This document shows positions 43,372-54,245 of a DNA stretch of 64,000 nucleotides, one piece after another. Below the pieces are notes generated by a model, which saw only the letters and a list, made by a program, of their open reading frames with translations, was not told the DNA's origin and made no database searches. This DNA comes from Zhengitettix transpicula (taxonomy: Eukaryota; Arthropoda; Insecta; Orthoptera; Tetrigidae), in assembly GCA_037074705.1 (NCBI GenBank), contig CM073593.1:105175738-105239737 (forward strand). Reading direction: 5' to 3'. Position 1 is the first letter of the stretch; each line of letters opens with the position of its first letter. The translations under genes and the position numbers were made by a program.

Positions 43372-43860
43372 AATTATGGAATATGAATGGAAAAATGTCG
43401 ACCGAACCTGGAATCGAACCCATCAAATCATACTCAAATTTTAATTAGGGAATATCGAATTTTTTATTCCACATTCCATTAATGTATAAGGAATATGTAA
43501 GCTACCGGAAAAGAAAATAGGGGGAAAAACCGGCCGGTCCGTGTGGAACCCGTATGTTACATCCGGTTACAACAGTTTAATTTTTCTCTGCCTCAATTCG
43601 CAGTTTCCTGTATTCTCCTAATGTAAAAGGAATTCAAAGAAATCCAACAATCCTTTATTCAAGCCTCAAATCATAGTTAAATTTTTATTATGGAAATTTG
43701 AATGGAAAAATGTCGACCGGACCGGGAATCGAACCCATCAAATCATTAATTTTAATTGGGGAATATCGAATTATTCCATCCATTTTCCTTAATGTAAAAG
43801 GAATTTGTAAGCTACCGGGGGAAAACCGGTCGGTCAGTGTGGAATCACAGTTACAACATT
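43372..43860 (-). repeat. tRNA-related repeat, tandem pair with B-box
   Basis: Two ~300-bp direct copies (43372-43590 and 43675-43860) share TATGGAA-TGAATGGAAAAATGTCGACC (in pieces), GAATCGAACCCATCAAATCA, GGGAATATCGAATT and GTAAGCTACCGG. On the minus strand each contains GGTTCGATTCC, an exact match to the tRNA/pol III B-box consensus (GGTTCGANTCC). No full cloverleaf or A-box at correct spacing was found. A third, degenerate copy is at 49685-49755. It is plausibly a tRNA-derived SINE or a relic. Confidence 0.5.
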
Positions 43861-43918
43861 TTAATTTGTCCTGCCGTCGCTTTAATGATTACAATCCGTA
43901 AAATACTTCCTTAATACA

Positions 43919-44320
43919 CTTATGTTCCGGGGTCGCAGACCTTGGGCATACGGTAAGAGCTGTCCACTATTCCTGTTGGAATAGTCGGCCAGCTGCCTCC
44001 TAAACCGGTCAAGGCACGGAGAGGAGGAAAGCTGCGACCTCACAGCTAACACCACTCTCCCGCTATACAGGGGAAGGGCGTGGGACAAGTACCCAAGAGC
44101 CCGACCTACCTGATGCAGGTTTTTCTAGGGTTTTCCCTGCATCGCTTTTAGGTGAATTGCCGGGTAGGATCCTTAAACCATAGCCCGGGGGCCCTAGTTA
44201 ACCCTTGGCTGCCTTCCTCTACCCTTCCGCATCCCCACCCTTTCAAATCCCTTCCTATGCTATTAAAGGAGAGGTGCCACCATGTGGATTACCCTCTTGT
44301 TGCCTGGTACCCTAAAAAAA
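43919..44320 (+). mobile_element. R1 retroposon, 5'-truncated, first of a dimer
   Basis: It starts at TATGTTCCGGGGTCGCAGAC and ends at GGTACCCTAAAAAAA, with the next R1 copy following immediately. It shares with its neighbour the subfamily variants CATCGCTTTTAGGTGAATTG and ATTAAAGGAGAG. Confidence 0.85.
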
Positions 44321-44768
44321 CTGGGATGACTTCACATCTCTCTGGTTTTTTGAAATAAGGTTCCCACATGCCGAGGCACCTTGGCCTGTTTTGAGAGGTT
44401 TATGTTGTGGGGTCGCAGGCCTTTGGCATACGGTAATAGCTGTCGGCTATTCCTATTGGAATAGTCTGCCAGCTGCTTCCGAAACCGGAGAGGAGGAAAG
44501 CTGCGACCCCACAGCAAACCCCTCTCCCGCCATCGGAAGGGCGTGGGATAAGTACCGAATGCCCGACCTACCTGATGCAGGTTATCTAGGGTTTTCCCTG
44601 CATCGCTTTTAGGTGAATTGCCGGGTAGGATCCTTAAACCATAGGGGGGGGGGGGGCTAGTTAACCTTTGGCTACCTTCCTCTACCCTTTCAAATCCCTA
44701 CCTATGCTATTAAAGGAGAGTTGCCCCCTCGTGGAATACCGTCATGTAGCCTGGTACCCTAAAAAAAA
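44321..44768 (+). mobile_element. R1 retroposon, second of a dimer
   Basis: It joins the first copy directly after its A-tail at CTGGGATGACTTCACATCTC (the R1 5' body as in the 36495 copy) and ends GGTACCCTAAAAAAAA. It has a 13-G run at about 44645-44657 and small deletions. Shared subfamily variants with the left copy suggest duplication or co-retroposition as a dimer. Confidence 0.85.
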
Positions 44769-45968
44769 CCTTTAATTTTTCGAGGGCTCCACATTTTCGT
44801 GATTTGAACAGAAATACCAAAGAGTTTCGATGAAAGCTGATGGTTTTATTTTCAGGGATATTCTCATATGGTTAATAGTCTGTGAACTACGATTAATGAT
44901 GGCTATTAAAAAATTATTTTGATTTGATACACATCGATGAAAACTATTCTTCAATTTTTGCAACTGAGCTTTCTGAAACTTTACGTCTGTATTTGCGGGG
45001 GTTGAGAAGGGGGGGGGGGGAAATCCTTGATGTCTTGGGCAGTTTTACGACCTCTGTGGTTGGGAAGTAGTACTAAATGAGGCAGTGGGAGGATGAGGCC
45101 AGGCCTCTCTGGTTTTGATGTATATATATGAATACTTTTGTCGCCCAAAGTTTTGACCCAGCTGTTGCCCACCGCCGCCCCCGCCCGACAAACCGTCGCC
45201 AGTATCGACATTCACATCGGACACGCGCTTTATTCAATTACACAGTTTGCGTTCGCATTGAAAGTTCTCATAAAAGCTTTCACGTAGATTTATTAATCGA
45301 GTGCAGCAGCTCTAATGGAACACACGGTATCGACCTGACCAGCCTCCAGCAGCTCGTAATGAACGGCTCTTGGGAGACAAAAGGAAAAGGAAGCACACCA
45401 TTAATCGCTCAAATAAAAATAAATGGCCGTCATTCGCAAGTAGCAAAAAAAAGTGTGGGGGGGGGGAGGAGGAGGAACACTGTAAATTAATCGTAAAGAG
45501 AAATTTCTGCTTGAAGCTGACCACAAATGTGATTCTGTATTCTTTTATATCGAGAGCAGCGTGAATAATTTTTACATTCAGTGGCTGGATGGACAGTGTG
45601 TTACAGGTAAAAGTCGTAGAGGCTGTGATGTCACTCCGTGTCCCTTATGAAACATAAGACTGATTTCTCTCTCTAAAACCGTTAAATTTTTCAGCCTTAA
45701 AAATTTATATATGTTTCGGATTGTTCCCTTTTTTGATTTTTTTCGTTGATATTGTCTCATCAACCCTCATTAAGGAGCTGAATTTGGTATCAGAAATCCA
45801 CATATTCAGGAATATTCCTTAATTGCATGCCTAACCACAACTTTGCTCTTGTAACAAGCTGTGGTTTGTAACCTGGTAGATAAAATTATCAATAAGCGGT
45901 ATCTTAACAATTTTTTTAGGATCTAAATTTACAACATTCTATTTAAAAATATTTAAAAATGAGATTGA
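44769..45968. other. Unassigned region
   Basis: AT-rich with a GC-balanced island at 45120-45380 and a G-run at 45010-45020. A 120-codon plus frame (45128-45490) has arginine-rich and serine-rich stretches but no domain that I recognise, and a minus frame overlaps it. Confidence 0.45.
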
Positions 45969-45972
45969 TTAA

Positions 45973-46062
45973 CCCTTTGCACTCGAGGGTTCCGTAGCGG
46001 ATCCATGAAAAAGGTGCCTTCAAACACGAGGGCTCCGCTACGGAGCCCTCTAGTGCACAGGG
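45973..46062. mobile_element. 90-bp piggyBac-type MITE flanked by TTAA
   Basis: TTAA at 45969-45972 and 46063-46066 bracket an element beginning CCCTTTGCACTCGAGGG and ending CCCTCTAGTGCACAGGG. The arms continue inward (TTCCGTAGCGGATCC / GGGCTCCGCTACGGAGC), giving ~36-bp inverted repeats around a ~20-bp loop. TTAA duplication and CCCT...AGGG ends are hallmarks of the piggyBac superfamily. It is too small to encode a transposase and so depends on one in trans. Confidence 0.85.
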
Positions 46063-46066
46063 TTAA

Positions 46067-46432
46067 AATTCAGAACTATTATCCAATCAAAAACCCTATG
46101 AATTAATAATATTATTATTATTTTTTTTCCATCATTTTTTTTTGAAAAAATAAAATACAAACTCACTGACTTCTTTCAACAACTACAGCATTCGGGTTGT
46201 TTTTAAAAACCTTCCATTGGTTTTAAATTTATTCAAGAATACTATTAAAGACAAAATTGAACATTTTAGATAAACATAAATGTTATTTTTTTTAAAAAAA
46301 ATTGATGGTGCAGATTGCAATGCCTGATACATTGGTCGAACGAAACTGTCTTTAAAAAAACCTATAATGCATGAAATTTAGCGTCAAAATCTTTCAGTTG
46401 TGTGTAAACATATTTATTTTAAAAACAATTGG
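46067..46432. other. Unassigned AT-rich region
   Basis: No gene. Contains a T9/A8 palindrome near 46287-46304. Confidence 0.5.
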
Positions 46433-46433
46433 A

Positions 46434-46968
46434 CGAGGGCTATTCTCTCGCAGGCAGTACCTTGTAGGAGAGACACGAACGGGCTACCTTTGGGGATGCC
46501 TTTTCCTCTCCGCTTTTGAACTAAGGTTCCCACAAGCCGAGGCACCTCGGCCTCGTTCTGAGAGGTGTATGTTCCGGGGTCACAGACCTTGGGCATACGG
46601 TAAGAGTTGTCCGTTATTCCCATTGGAATAGTCGGCCAGCTGCCTCCTAAATTGGCCAAGACATGGCGAGGGGTAAGCTGCGACCCCACAGAAAACCACA
46701 CACCCGCCATCGGGAGAGCGTGGGACAAGTACCAAATGCTCGATCTACCTGATGCAGGTTTTTATAGGGTTTGTCTTACATTACTTTTAGGCGAATGCCG
46801 GTTAGGATCCTTAAACTATAGCCCGGGGGCCCTAGTTAACCCTTGGCTACCTTCCTCCACCTTTCTGCATCCCCCCTTTCAAATCCCTTTCCTATGCTAT
46901 AAGAGGGGAGTTTCCAGTATGTGGATTACCCTATACATAGCTTGGCTACACCCAAAAATAAAAAAAAT
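46434..46968 (+). mobile_element. R1 retroposon, full length
   Basis: It begins at ACGAGGGCTATTCTCTCGCA and ends with the TTGGCTACACCCAAAAATAA tail variant. Body landmarks are intact, apart from AACTAAGGTTCCCACAAGCC onward having small changes. Confidence 0.85.
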
Positions 46969-47224
46969 ACTGTATTTACTTTGCCGGAAGACGGTCACAC
47001 ATAAAAATCGAAACATTTGATTATAATTATTTATTAAATTTAAACTTGTTATATTTATAAATTATCATGATTTTAAAAATTTAATTCTTCATTTAATTAA
47101 AAATTTACAACATGAAGAGGTTCCAAAAAAATATGAAACGTCATGTTTGGCTTATTATAAAGGTTTTTTAATCTTTCATAAATAAAATTCTGACTAATTG
47201 TATGATTTATCTTTCGTAAAATAA
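46969..47224. other. AT-rich region with a hammerhead-like remnant
   Basis: At about 47112-47147 the plus strand reads ATGAAGAGGTTCC ... TATGAAACGTCATG, similar to 58786-58835 on the minus strand. The first core base is A instead of C and the helix is lost. Confidence 0.4.
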
Positions 47225-47490
47225 AATAAAAATACATCTGATTGAAAATTAATAATAATGAGAAATCCAAATACAGCCAAAAGAAGTTTTCCGGGATCCT
47301 TGTCCGTTTCTTCAGGGTGCTATGAAGAGCCTAGAGCGACACAACTGCACTAGTAAACTACTTTTTGAGTTTTGTCATCTGACCAGTGCAGTTGTGTCGC
47401 TCTAGGCTCTTCATAGCACTTGAAGAAACGTTGTTGTGTGGTATTTATATTATCACTTATTTTGTCTGTATTCGGCTATCTTTATTATAA
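47225..47490. repeat. R2 foldback pair, right arm with core deletion
   Basis: Left arm (minus) about 47228-47352; right arm (plus) 47385-47490; both contain CTCTAGGCTCTTCATAGCAC or its complement, a variant not seen in other R2 copies, so the two arms share a recent common origin. In the right arm CTTGAAGAAACGTTGTTGTG has lost the stem II region. In the left arm the GAAACG box is missing (AAGAAGTTTTCCGGGATCCT). Confidence 0.8.
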
Positions 47491-48834
47491 TTTAATACTT
47501 TTATTTATATATATATATATATCGTTAAAAATCCCAAAATTTTGTGCTTCCTGCGGCTCTGCCAGTTTCTCCTTTTCTTTAGAAATATAAATCAGAAAAA
47601 AAAGTTTAATTTTAAGTTGTTGTTGAGGGAAGAGATGGCGCTGTTGTACAGTTCCCATGTTCCGTTCACCTCCTCCCGTGGACGACTCGAGCAATCAAAG
47701 TAAATTACGGAATACGGAGGCGCGCGTTTTATTAAGACGTGTGACTACAAAAGGAACTTCCACTTTACATTCTGATACGTAATGTAGAAAATGGGGGAAG
47801 CAAAAAAAAGAGAGCGCAGCTTAATTGCGAGGCAATACCGATGACTCCCGCCCCCGCAACTCACCCTTCTACCCCTAAACTCAGCCAGCCCCTCCTCCTT
47901 TTTTTGTGTGAATAAAAAAAATAGCTCATTTATTCAAGACTTATGTAATCTTCTTCACAAATTAGTCGAGTACATTTTACTTCCCCCTTCATCCCAGCCC
48001 CCATTCCTATGATCCCAGAGCCAAAAATTATTTCGTCAAAGAAAACCACTCATGAAAACGTTTCTGCATTTCTGCTGCCATACGGAATTGGAAACATGCA
48101 AAGTGGTGGTCGGAAACTACGAATTGAAAATTATTCAAAGAATTGCTTCAAGCATTCACAGGCGGTCGACTTATTATTTTTTTTTTGGACAAAGGATTGT
48201 GTTACAAAAGAGCAATGATTTACCCCGGCCCGTTTACTGCCGTCAAGTTTCTATAACGAAGGAAGTGAAAAAAACGTCGAGGACTCGCTCGGTAGGAACC
48301 AGAAGAGTTACTAAGACTAAATATATTCGGCAATACGTCAGAAATATTTAATATAATGTTAAGTTGAATAATTACATCTACGGTAAAGAAATATCTGCAA
48401 AACTTCCAAGGAGGATGTTCCATTGCAATTTCAATCCCAAGTTAAGTTTGTTTTGATTTGGAATTCGTTAATTTAATATCTTATACACTTATAAGAATCA
48501 TAATAATCATCATTTATGAAATGATTTTTAAACTAGGTAAACGGCATCCTCAGTCAAAAAGTTTTGTTTTTATGAAAATTAGAACTGCTTGCACAGTGTA
48601 TTGCTTTGAGACTGTGTTGGCAAAGGTAATACAAATAACCAAGAAATAATATTTATGACAAATAAATATCTACGGCCGTAACTTAACAAACATAAAAATT
48701 CACTTATTTTACAGGTTTGAATTATTGGTAATATATTCTGAAATTTTAAGGTTCAGATCAAGGCCAAAGTTGTTTTAAACATGTAAAATCCTCCGTAAAC
48801 CCACGTTTTTAAATATATATATATGTATATAGAT
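47491..48834. other. Unassigned region
   Basis: No gene recognised. A 99-codon frame (48052-48351) and an overlapping 69-codon frame lack recognisable features. The stretch 47971-48034 is the left arm of an inverted repeat with 48945-48998. Confidence 0.45.
47971..48034. repeat. Left arm of a ~60-bp inverted repeat
   Basis: ACATTTTACTTCCCCCTTCA then TCCCAGCCCCCATTCC and GATCCCAGAGCCAAAAATTA. The complement occurs at 48945-48998 (TTTGGCTCTGGGATCTTTGG, AATAGGGCTGTGGAAGGGGA, AGTAAAATGT). Identity is high but not perfect; the span is about 1 kb. Confidence 0.75.

Positions 48835-48872
<38 letters not shown>
48835..48872. repeat. (GATA)n microsatellite
   Basis: About nine GATA units, seen directly, preceded by a short (AT)n. 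Confidence 0.95.
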
Positions 48873-48874
<2 letters not shown>

Positions 48875-48876
48875 AG

Positions 48877-48990
48877 GTAAACGGCATCCTCAGTCAAAAA
48901 TTTTATTTTTATATAAATTAGAATTATTTATTATTAGAAATATTTTGGCTCTGGGATCTTTGGAATAGGGCTGTGGAAGGGGAAGTAAAA

Positions 48991-48998
<8 letters not shown>
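48877..48998. repeat. Direct-repeat segment and right inverted arm
   Basis: GTAAACGGCATCCTCAGTCA at 48877 repeats 48537-48583 in direct orientation (continuing AAAA...TTTTTAT...AATTAGAA). It is followed by the right arm of the 47971-48034 inverted repeat (48945-48998). Confidence 0.75.

Positions 48999-49038
<40 letters not shown>
48999..49038. repeat. (AT)n microsatellite
   Basis: Directly seen. Confidence 0.95.
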
Positions 49039-49039
<1 letters not shown>

Positions 49040-49152
49040 TGTAACATGACGATTGGTCGCGTTCAATTGCGAGTCACATTACATTGTCTTTGTTATTTGT
49101 CGGCTGGTTTTCAGCGACGATGAGCTGCCTCAATGCTAGTCATTGTCGCAGG

Positions 49153-49437
49153 TGTGCGTCCCCACAGTAAACTCTTCTCCCGCCATCCAGGGAAGGGCGT
49201 GGGACAAGTATCCAATGCCCGACCTACCTGATGCAGGTTTTTCTGTGGTTTTCCCTGCATTAATTTTAGCCGAATGCCTGGTAGGATCCTTAAACAATAA
49301 CCCGGGGGCCCTAGTTAACCCTTGGCTACCTTCCTCTATTCTTCCGCATCCCCCCTTTCAAATCCCTTCATATGCTATTAAAGGGGAGTTGCAACCATGT
49401 GGATTATCCTCGTGTAGCCTGTTACCCTAAAAAAAAA
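49153..49437 (+). mobile_element. R1 retroposon, 5'-truncated
   Basis: It begins at GTGTGCGTCCCCACAGTAAA and ends GTTACCCTAAAAAAAAA. It shares the CCATCCAGGGAAGGGCGTGG variant with the 32211-32727 copy. Confidence 0.85.
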
Positions 49438-49794
49438 GGAGTCTGTAGAGCAGTGTTTCCCAATGTTTTTTTTACCATTCCCCTCATTGTAACATATACA
49501 AGATATTCAAGAATTGAATTATTTCCAAAAGAAGCTTAATTTTAACTTGTGTATCACGTATCTTCTACAGTAATAATTTTTAATTTAATATCAGATCGCT
49601 GAACTTATCGCCCATTCGAGCTTCTGTACCAAATTACGTTCTTCTTTCAGGGCGAGGAAAGCTTATTCGAGACTTAAATCTTAGTAAAGTTTTAATTAGA
49701 GAATATTGATGGAAAAATGTTGACTGTACCGGGAATTGCACCCAGGAAAATTATTGTGAATTTAGTAGTCTGTTAAAAAAAATTTTGAGAGCAA
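49438..49794. other. Unassigned region with third tRNA-related remnant
   Basis: At about 49685-49755, TTTTAATTAGAGAATATTGA and GGAAAAATGTTGACTGTACC then GGGAATTGCACCCAGG match the 43.4-43.8 kb repeat. The B-box is mutated (GAATTGCACC). The rest is not recognised. Confidence 0.45.
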
Positions 49795-50045
49795 TTTTCG
49801 TTTAGAACAGAATACAGATTGAAAGGAATGTGACATGGCGGACGTCAGCGCGCAGATCACAGTTGCGTGACAGGGCAGTGACGTGACGTACCGTGATAGA
49901 AGAGAATCTCTGGTCCCGTAAAGCATCTTGTGCAGGTAGTATCGCACAGTTTCGGGACTTCACGTTAAATCACGTGGTAGTACGTGACGTCAGCGCGCAG
50001 ATCACAGTTGCGTGACGGCCCGTGTGACAGGGCAATGACGTGATA
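49795..50045 (+). repeat. R6 GTGAC satellite, left block
   Basis: It begins ACAGAATACAGATTGAAAGG, then GTCAGCGCGCAGATCACAGT, CAGTGACGTGACGTACCGTG and GCAGGTAGTATCGCACA. It is about two monomers, with sequence slightly different from the right block. Confidence 0.85.
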
Positions 50046-51035
50046 AGATATATATATATATTATCAATACAGTGCCTAGAAGGATTTGGGAGATTGATGA
50101 CGCCGTTTCATTGAGGCAGTGGCACACAAAAAGAACTTATCTTCTGTTGGTAACGTCAATACACAAAGGACGTATTAACGCCGGTGTTACACAATTCTCG
50201 GTAGGCCTTTTAAAGGTTCTTCGTTGTCCCTCGTCTATTCGCTGCCGGAAGTCGTCCTTTCAGTGGGATCTGCGATTCTCCTCCTTGCGAAACTTGAATG
50301 GTGTCGACCTTGTGGCAGAAGTTCGGCCTCCACTTTCATTCATCTCGCTCGACCAATGGAACGTAAGTAAAAGGTGGCGACTCACTGCTATCACGTCACG
50401 TTGAAGCGTGACTGCGGCCTGTCACGTCACGTTGCTCACGGCCAGCGAAGTCTACTTTGGCATGTGACAGCAGCGCGTGGCTCAGAGCATTTTTTCTTCA
50501 ATATACCAGACACTGACATATAATATAAAATATTCTACTTGTTTTGTTACTAAGGACAATACTGTATGGTACTGTTGATGATGATCTTATATTACAACAC
50601 GTGTGTGTGATTTCAAATATGATTTAAAAATTCAAGTCCATGTACTAAGATACGCGCGAATTATTTGTCGTTATTAAAAAATAATTAAAGGGTTGACTGA
50701 GACAGTAAATGAGGTTAATAAATTTTTTAATTAGTAAAATAATGAAATTAAAAGTGAAGAATAATAATGATTACTCGTTTATTTCTCTATTTTACGAGGT
50801 TATTTGTAACTTGATACTGCGTTAAAAATAAATTTAAATTCTCTACAACTTTCTTCCACCACCAATTTGTGTACGAGCGACAATTTTGGAACAGTCTGAA
50901 GTTATACCTTCATAATGGTTAGGGTTTAATGGATTATTAAAAATAAATAATATTTATGGTAATTAAGTAAAATAATTCTTTGTTATAATGGGGAAAAAGT
51001 GACAAGGAATCATCGAACGCCTCTGATTAAGTTAA
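50046..51035. other. Insert or spacer between R6 blocks, with a 110-codon frame
   Basis: A 110-codon plus frame at 50072-50404 (starts MPRRIWEIDDAVSLRQWHTK) is in GC-balanced DNA; I recognise no domain and give it low weight as a gene. At 50380-50480 the sequence turns into GTCACGTC-rich DNA that looks like inverted R6 (TATCACGTCACG, CTGTCACGTCACG). 50500-51030 is AT-rich and unassigned. Confidence 0.35.
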
Positions 51036-52500
51036 AAACAGAATACAGTTTGATAAATGTGACGTCAGAGCGCAGATCGCAGATACGTGACAGCGCGTGA
51101 CGACCCGTGACAGGTTAGTGAGGTGATAGAAGTGTGTCTCTGGACCGTAAGACAACATGGGCAGGTAGTATCGCACACATTTGGTACAAGACGTGATAGT
51201 CCGTGAACTCAGGTCGCAGGTCAAATATACGTGACGACCCGTGACATGGCAGTGACGTGACGTACCGTGATAGTAAAGTCTCTCTCGTCCGTAAGACAAT
51301 ATTGACAGGTAGTATCGCACACTTTTGCAGACTTTCAGTTAAATCACTTCATATTACTGCCTTCAGGGCCAATATCACAGATACGTGACAGCGCGTGACG
51401 ACCCGTGACAGGTTAGTGAGGTGATAGAAGTGTGTCTCTGGACCTTAAGATAACATGAGCAGGTAGTATCGCACACTTTTGGGACTTGACGTGATAGTAC
51501 GTGACGTCAGGTCCCAGATCACTGACACGTGACGACCCGTGGCAGTGACGTGACGTACCGTGATATAAAAGTCTCTCTCGTCCGTAAGACAATATTGACA
51601 GGTAGTATCGCACACTTTTGGGACTTTCAGTTAAATCACGTCATAGTACTGCCTCCAGGGCCAAGATCACAGATACGTGACAGCGCGTGACGAACCGTGA
51701 CAACGCAGTGAGGTGGTAGAAGTGTGTCTCTGGACCGTAAGGTTTACGTGTGCAGGTAGTATCGCACACTTTTGGGACTTGACGTGATAGTACGTGCCGT
51801 CAGGTCGCAGGTCACAGATACGTGGCGACCCGTGACATGGCAGTGACATGACGTACCGTGATATAAAAGTCTCTCTCGTCCGTAAGACAATATTGGCAGG
51901 TAGTATCACACACTTTTGGGACTTTCAGTTAAATCACGTCATAGTACTGCCTTCAGGGCCAAGATCACAGATACGTGACAGCGCGTGACGAACCGTGACA
52001 ACGCAGTGAGGTGATAGAAGTGTGTCTCTGGACCGTAAGATAACTTGTGCAGGTAGTATCGCACTCTTTTGGGACTTGACGTGATGGTACGTGATGTCAG
52101 GTCGCAGATCACAGATACGTGACGACCCGTGACATGGCAGTGACATGACGTACCGTGATATAAAAGTCTCTCTCGTCCGTAAGACAATATTGGCAGGTAG
52201 TATCGCACACTTTTGGGACTTTCAGTTAAATCACGTCATAGTACTGCCTCCAGGGCCAAGATCACAGATACGTGACAGCGCGTGACGAACCGTGACAACG
52301 CAGTGAGGTGATAGAAGTGTGTCTCTGGACCGTAAAATAACGTGTGCAGGTAGTATCGCACACTTTTGGGACTTGACCTGTTGGTACGAGACGTCAGAAC
52401 GCATTTCACAGATACGTGACAGAGCGTGACAGGGCAGTGAGGTGATAGAAGTGTGTCACCGTGCAGGTAGTATCACACACTTTTGGGACTTCACATGAAG
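51036..52500 (+). repeat. R6 GTGAC satellite, main block (~295-bp dimer)
   Basis: GATACGTGACAGCGCGTGAC recurs at about 51081, 51379, 51671, 51970 and 52264 (spacing 292-299). Each period contains two related halves, both ending CAGGTAGTATCGCACACTTT, one with GTGTGTCTCTGGACCGTAAG and the other with GTCTCTCTCGTCCGTAAGAC. Dense ACGTGAC and GACGTCAG motifs are present. Minus-strand frames (MRYYLPILSYGRERL...) repeat because the DNA repeats, not because they are genes. Confidence 0.9.
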
Positions 52501-54240
52501 CAGGTCTGCAACACTGATTTCGGCCGCTGAAGAAGGAACAAACGCGCACGCACGCACGTACATACACACGCACACAGAGGCAATGACCCGTACGCGTCGT
52601 CGGCTCCCCGCGGCACATTTTCATTAAGCTTTCCACGGCTTTGCTAATTTCCGGACAGAAGCAGCGTTCGCTAACTGCAGTCGCTGCAGTTAATTACCGC
52701 GACGCAGTCGCTCTTCCCTCATATATATATATTTTTTTTCACTCACCATTTTTTTCCCCCGATATTATTTCACGCAATCGTTTCTTGAAACAGAATGGAG
52801 CGTTTCATTCCGTTATTTAGTCTGGACGGTCTCACAATTAAGTTATATCCATACGCATTGTACAATATTTTATTTTCCTCTGCTTAATACATTCTTAGTT
52901 ATATCAATAAAAATTCTCGACTATTGTTGACTACAAGATTTTATTTATTTACAGATAATGTGTCCTTTAGAAAATAAACAGTCATTGCATAGACTGAATT
53001 TTTAGTTAAAAGGTAATATAAATTTGTTTAAAAAAATGCTCTACCACACTATGCAGTTCCTCCTTGTAGAACAACGAATTTGCATAATTACATTAATATT
53101 ATAATAGCTCTTCTGTTTATAATATTATGACACATATCGGAAATAATAATTCAATTTACAGGCTGTAACAGATAATTCTATGGATTAATTAATACCTTTT
53201 GGACTAATCCAGATCCTTTAACCCCAGTTTCACGTTACTGTAACATCAGCTATAACCGTATATGAACTACAGTTAATTTATTTCCCCGTTCATTTTGTTG
53301 AAAAGCCGCCTGACTGACCAGCAGAACTAAAAATTGCTTTTCCCCGAGGAAGGAAGTAACTTCATTAATTTGTAGAAACGTCATGCAAGGTTCCGTCATA
53401 AACTACTGGTTATTGCTTTCCGGACTCTTTTCAAATTACTTGGCGTGGATTGAAGCAATCTAATACAATTTATTTTTCTTCCAATCCGAATCCTTTCGCT
53501 GTTTGACGTGTTACGGCGCCGACCCCCGGGGGGCTAAAAATAAGTAGCCGACTCTAAGAGAAACGGTAACTTCGTCCCACTCGTTTTTTTTTTGACCGGT
53601 TCAAACCTGTAGTCGTATTTATTTATTTTTAATTTTCAATATTACGAGAATAACTCTTTTTGATTGCGGACATAAAGATCTCTCTGCGGTGCCGGGCATT
53701 TTGTAATGAGGAAAGCAACCGAGCAAGGTTGGTAATTGCCGAGTAATTCAAGCGTCTGTCACGGCAGCGAGTTTCTTCCTCAGTATATACATATATATAT
53801 TTACCCAAGAACAGAAATTTGATAAAAATTATTTTTTTTGTAGTGATGGACTGGTTTTTTTTAACGTAGATATTGTTCCTTGATAACGGTTGGTAACGTG
53901 ATCGTTTTGTTTGCCCAATGTAGCGTTTAAAGTACCTCTTTACACCTATCGTTAATTTTTTTTCGATGTTATATTTTTTTATTATTGACATTAATAAGCG
54001 TTGTTGTTTTATTGCCATTTTCAGATATTAAAATATTTTTGTTTATTATTGTAAACCACCGTTTGTTGTTTATATTTAGGAGATAGAAATATTAAATATT
54101 TTAATTGTTTTAGGTACTTTGGATCAGTTAAATTGACTGCTTTGCTAATCACATTCATAGCTGCATTTCTTTTATAATGTGCGGGGTGGTTTTATTCGTA
54201 GTTTAATATTGTATCTACCGTAATAAATTTTTTATACCGT
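52501..54240. other. Unassigned region
   Basis: GC-balanced to 52720, then AT-rich. A degenerate hammerhead-like box at about 53342-53387 (CCGAGGAAGGAAGTAACTTC ... GTAGAAACGTCATG). A 129-codon minus frame (53629-54018) is lysine/isoleucine-rich, as AT-rich DNA predicts, and has no recognised domain. Confidence 0.45.
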
Positions 54241-54245
54241 TTAGT

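Noticed and set aside
43372..43860. tRNA gene
   Set aside because: Only a B-box-like string is present. No acceptor, D or anticodon stems can be drawn.
51027..52208. Minus-strand frames with MRYYLPILSYGRERL-like repeats
   Set aside because: They repeat because the R6 satellite repeats. Frames are broken between monomers and show no codon bias.
53629..54018. 129-codon minus frame rich in K, I, N and Y
   Set aside because: Composition is explained by AT-rich DNA. No domain.
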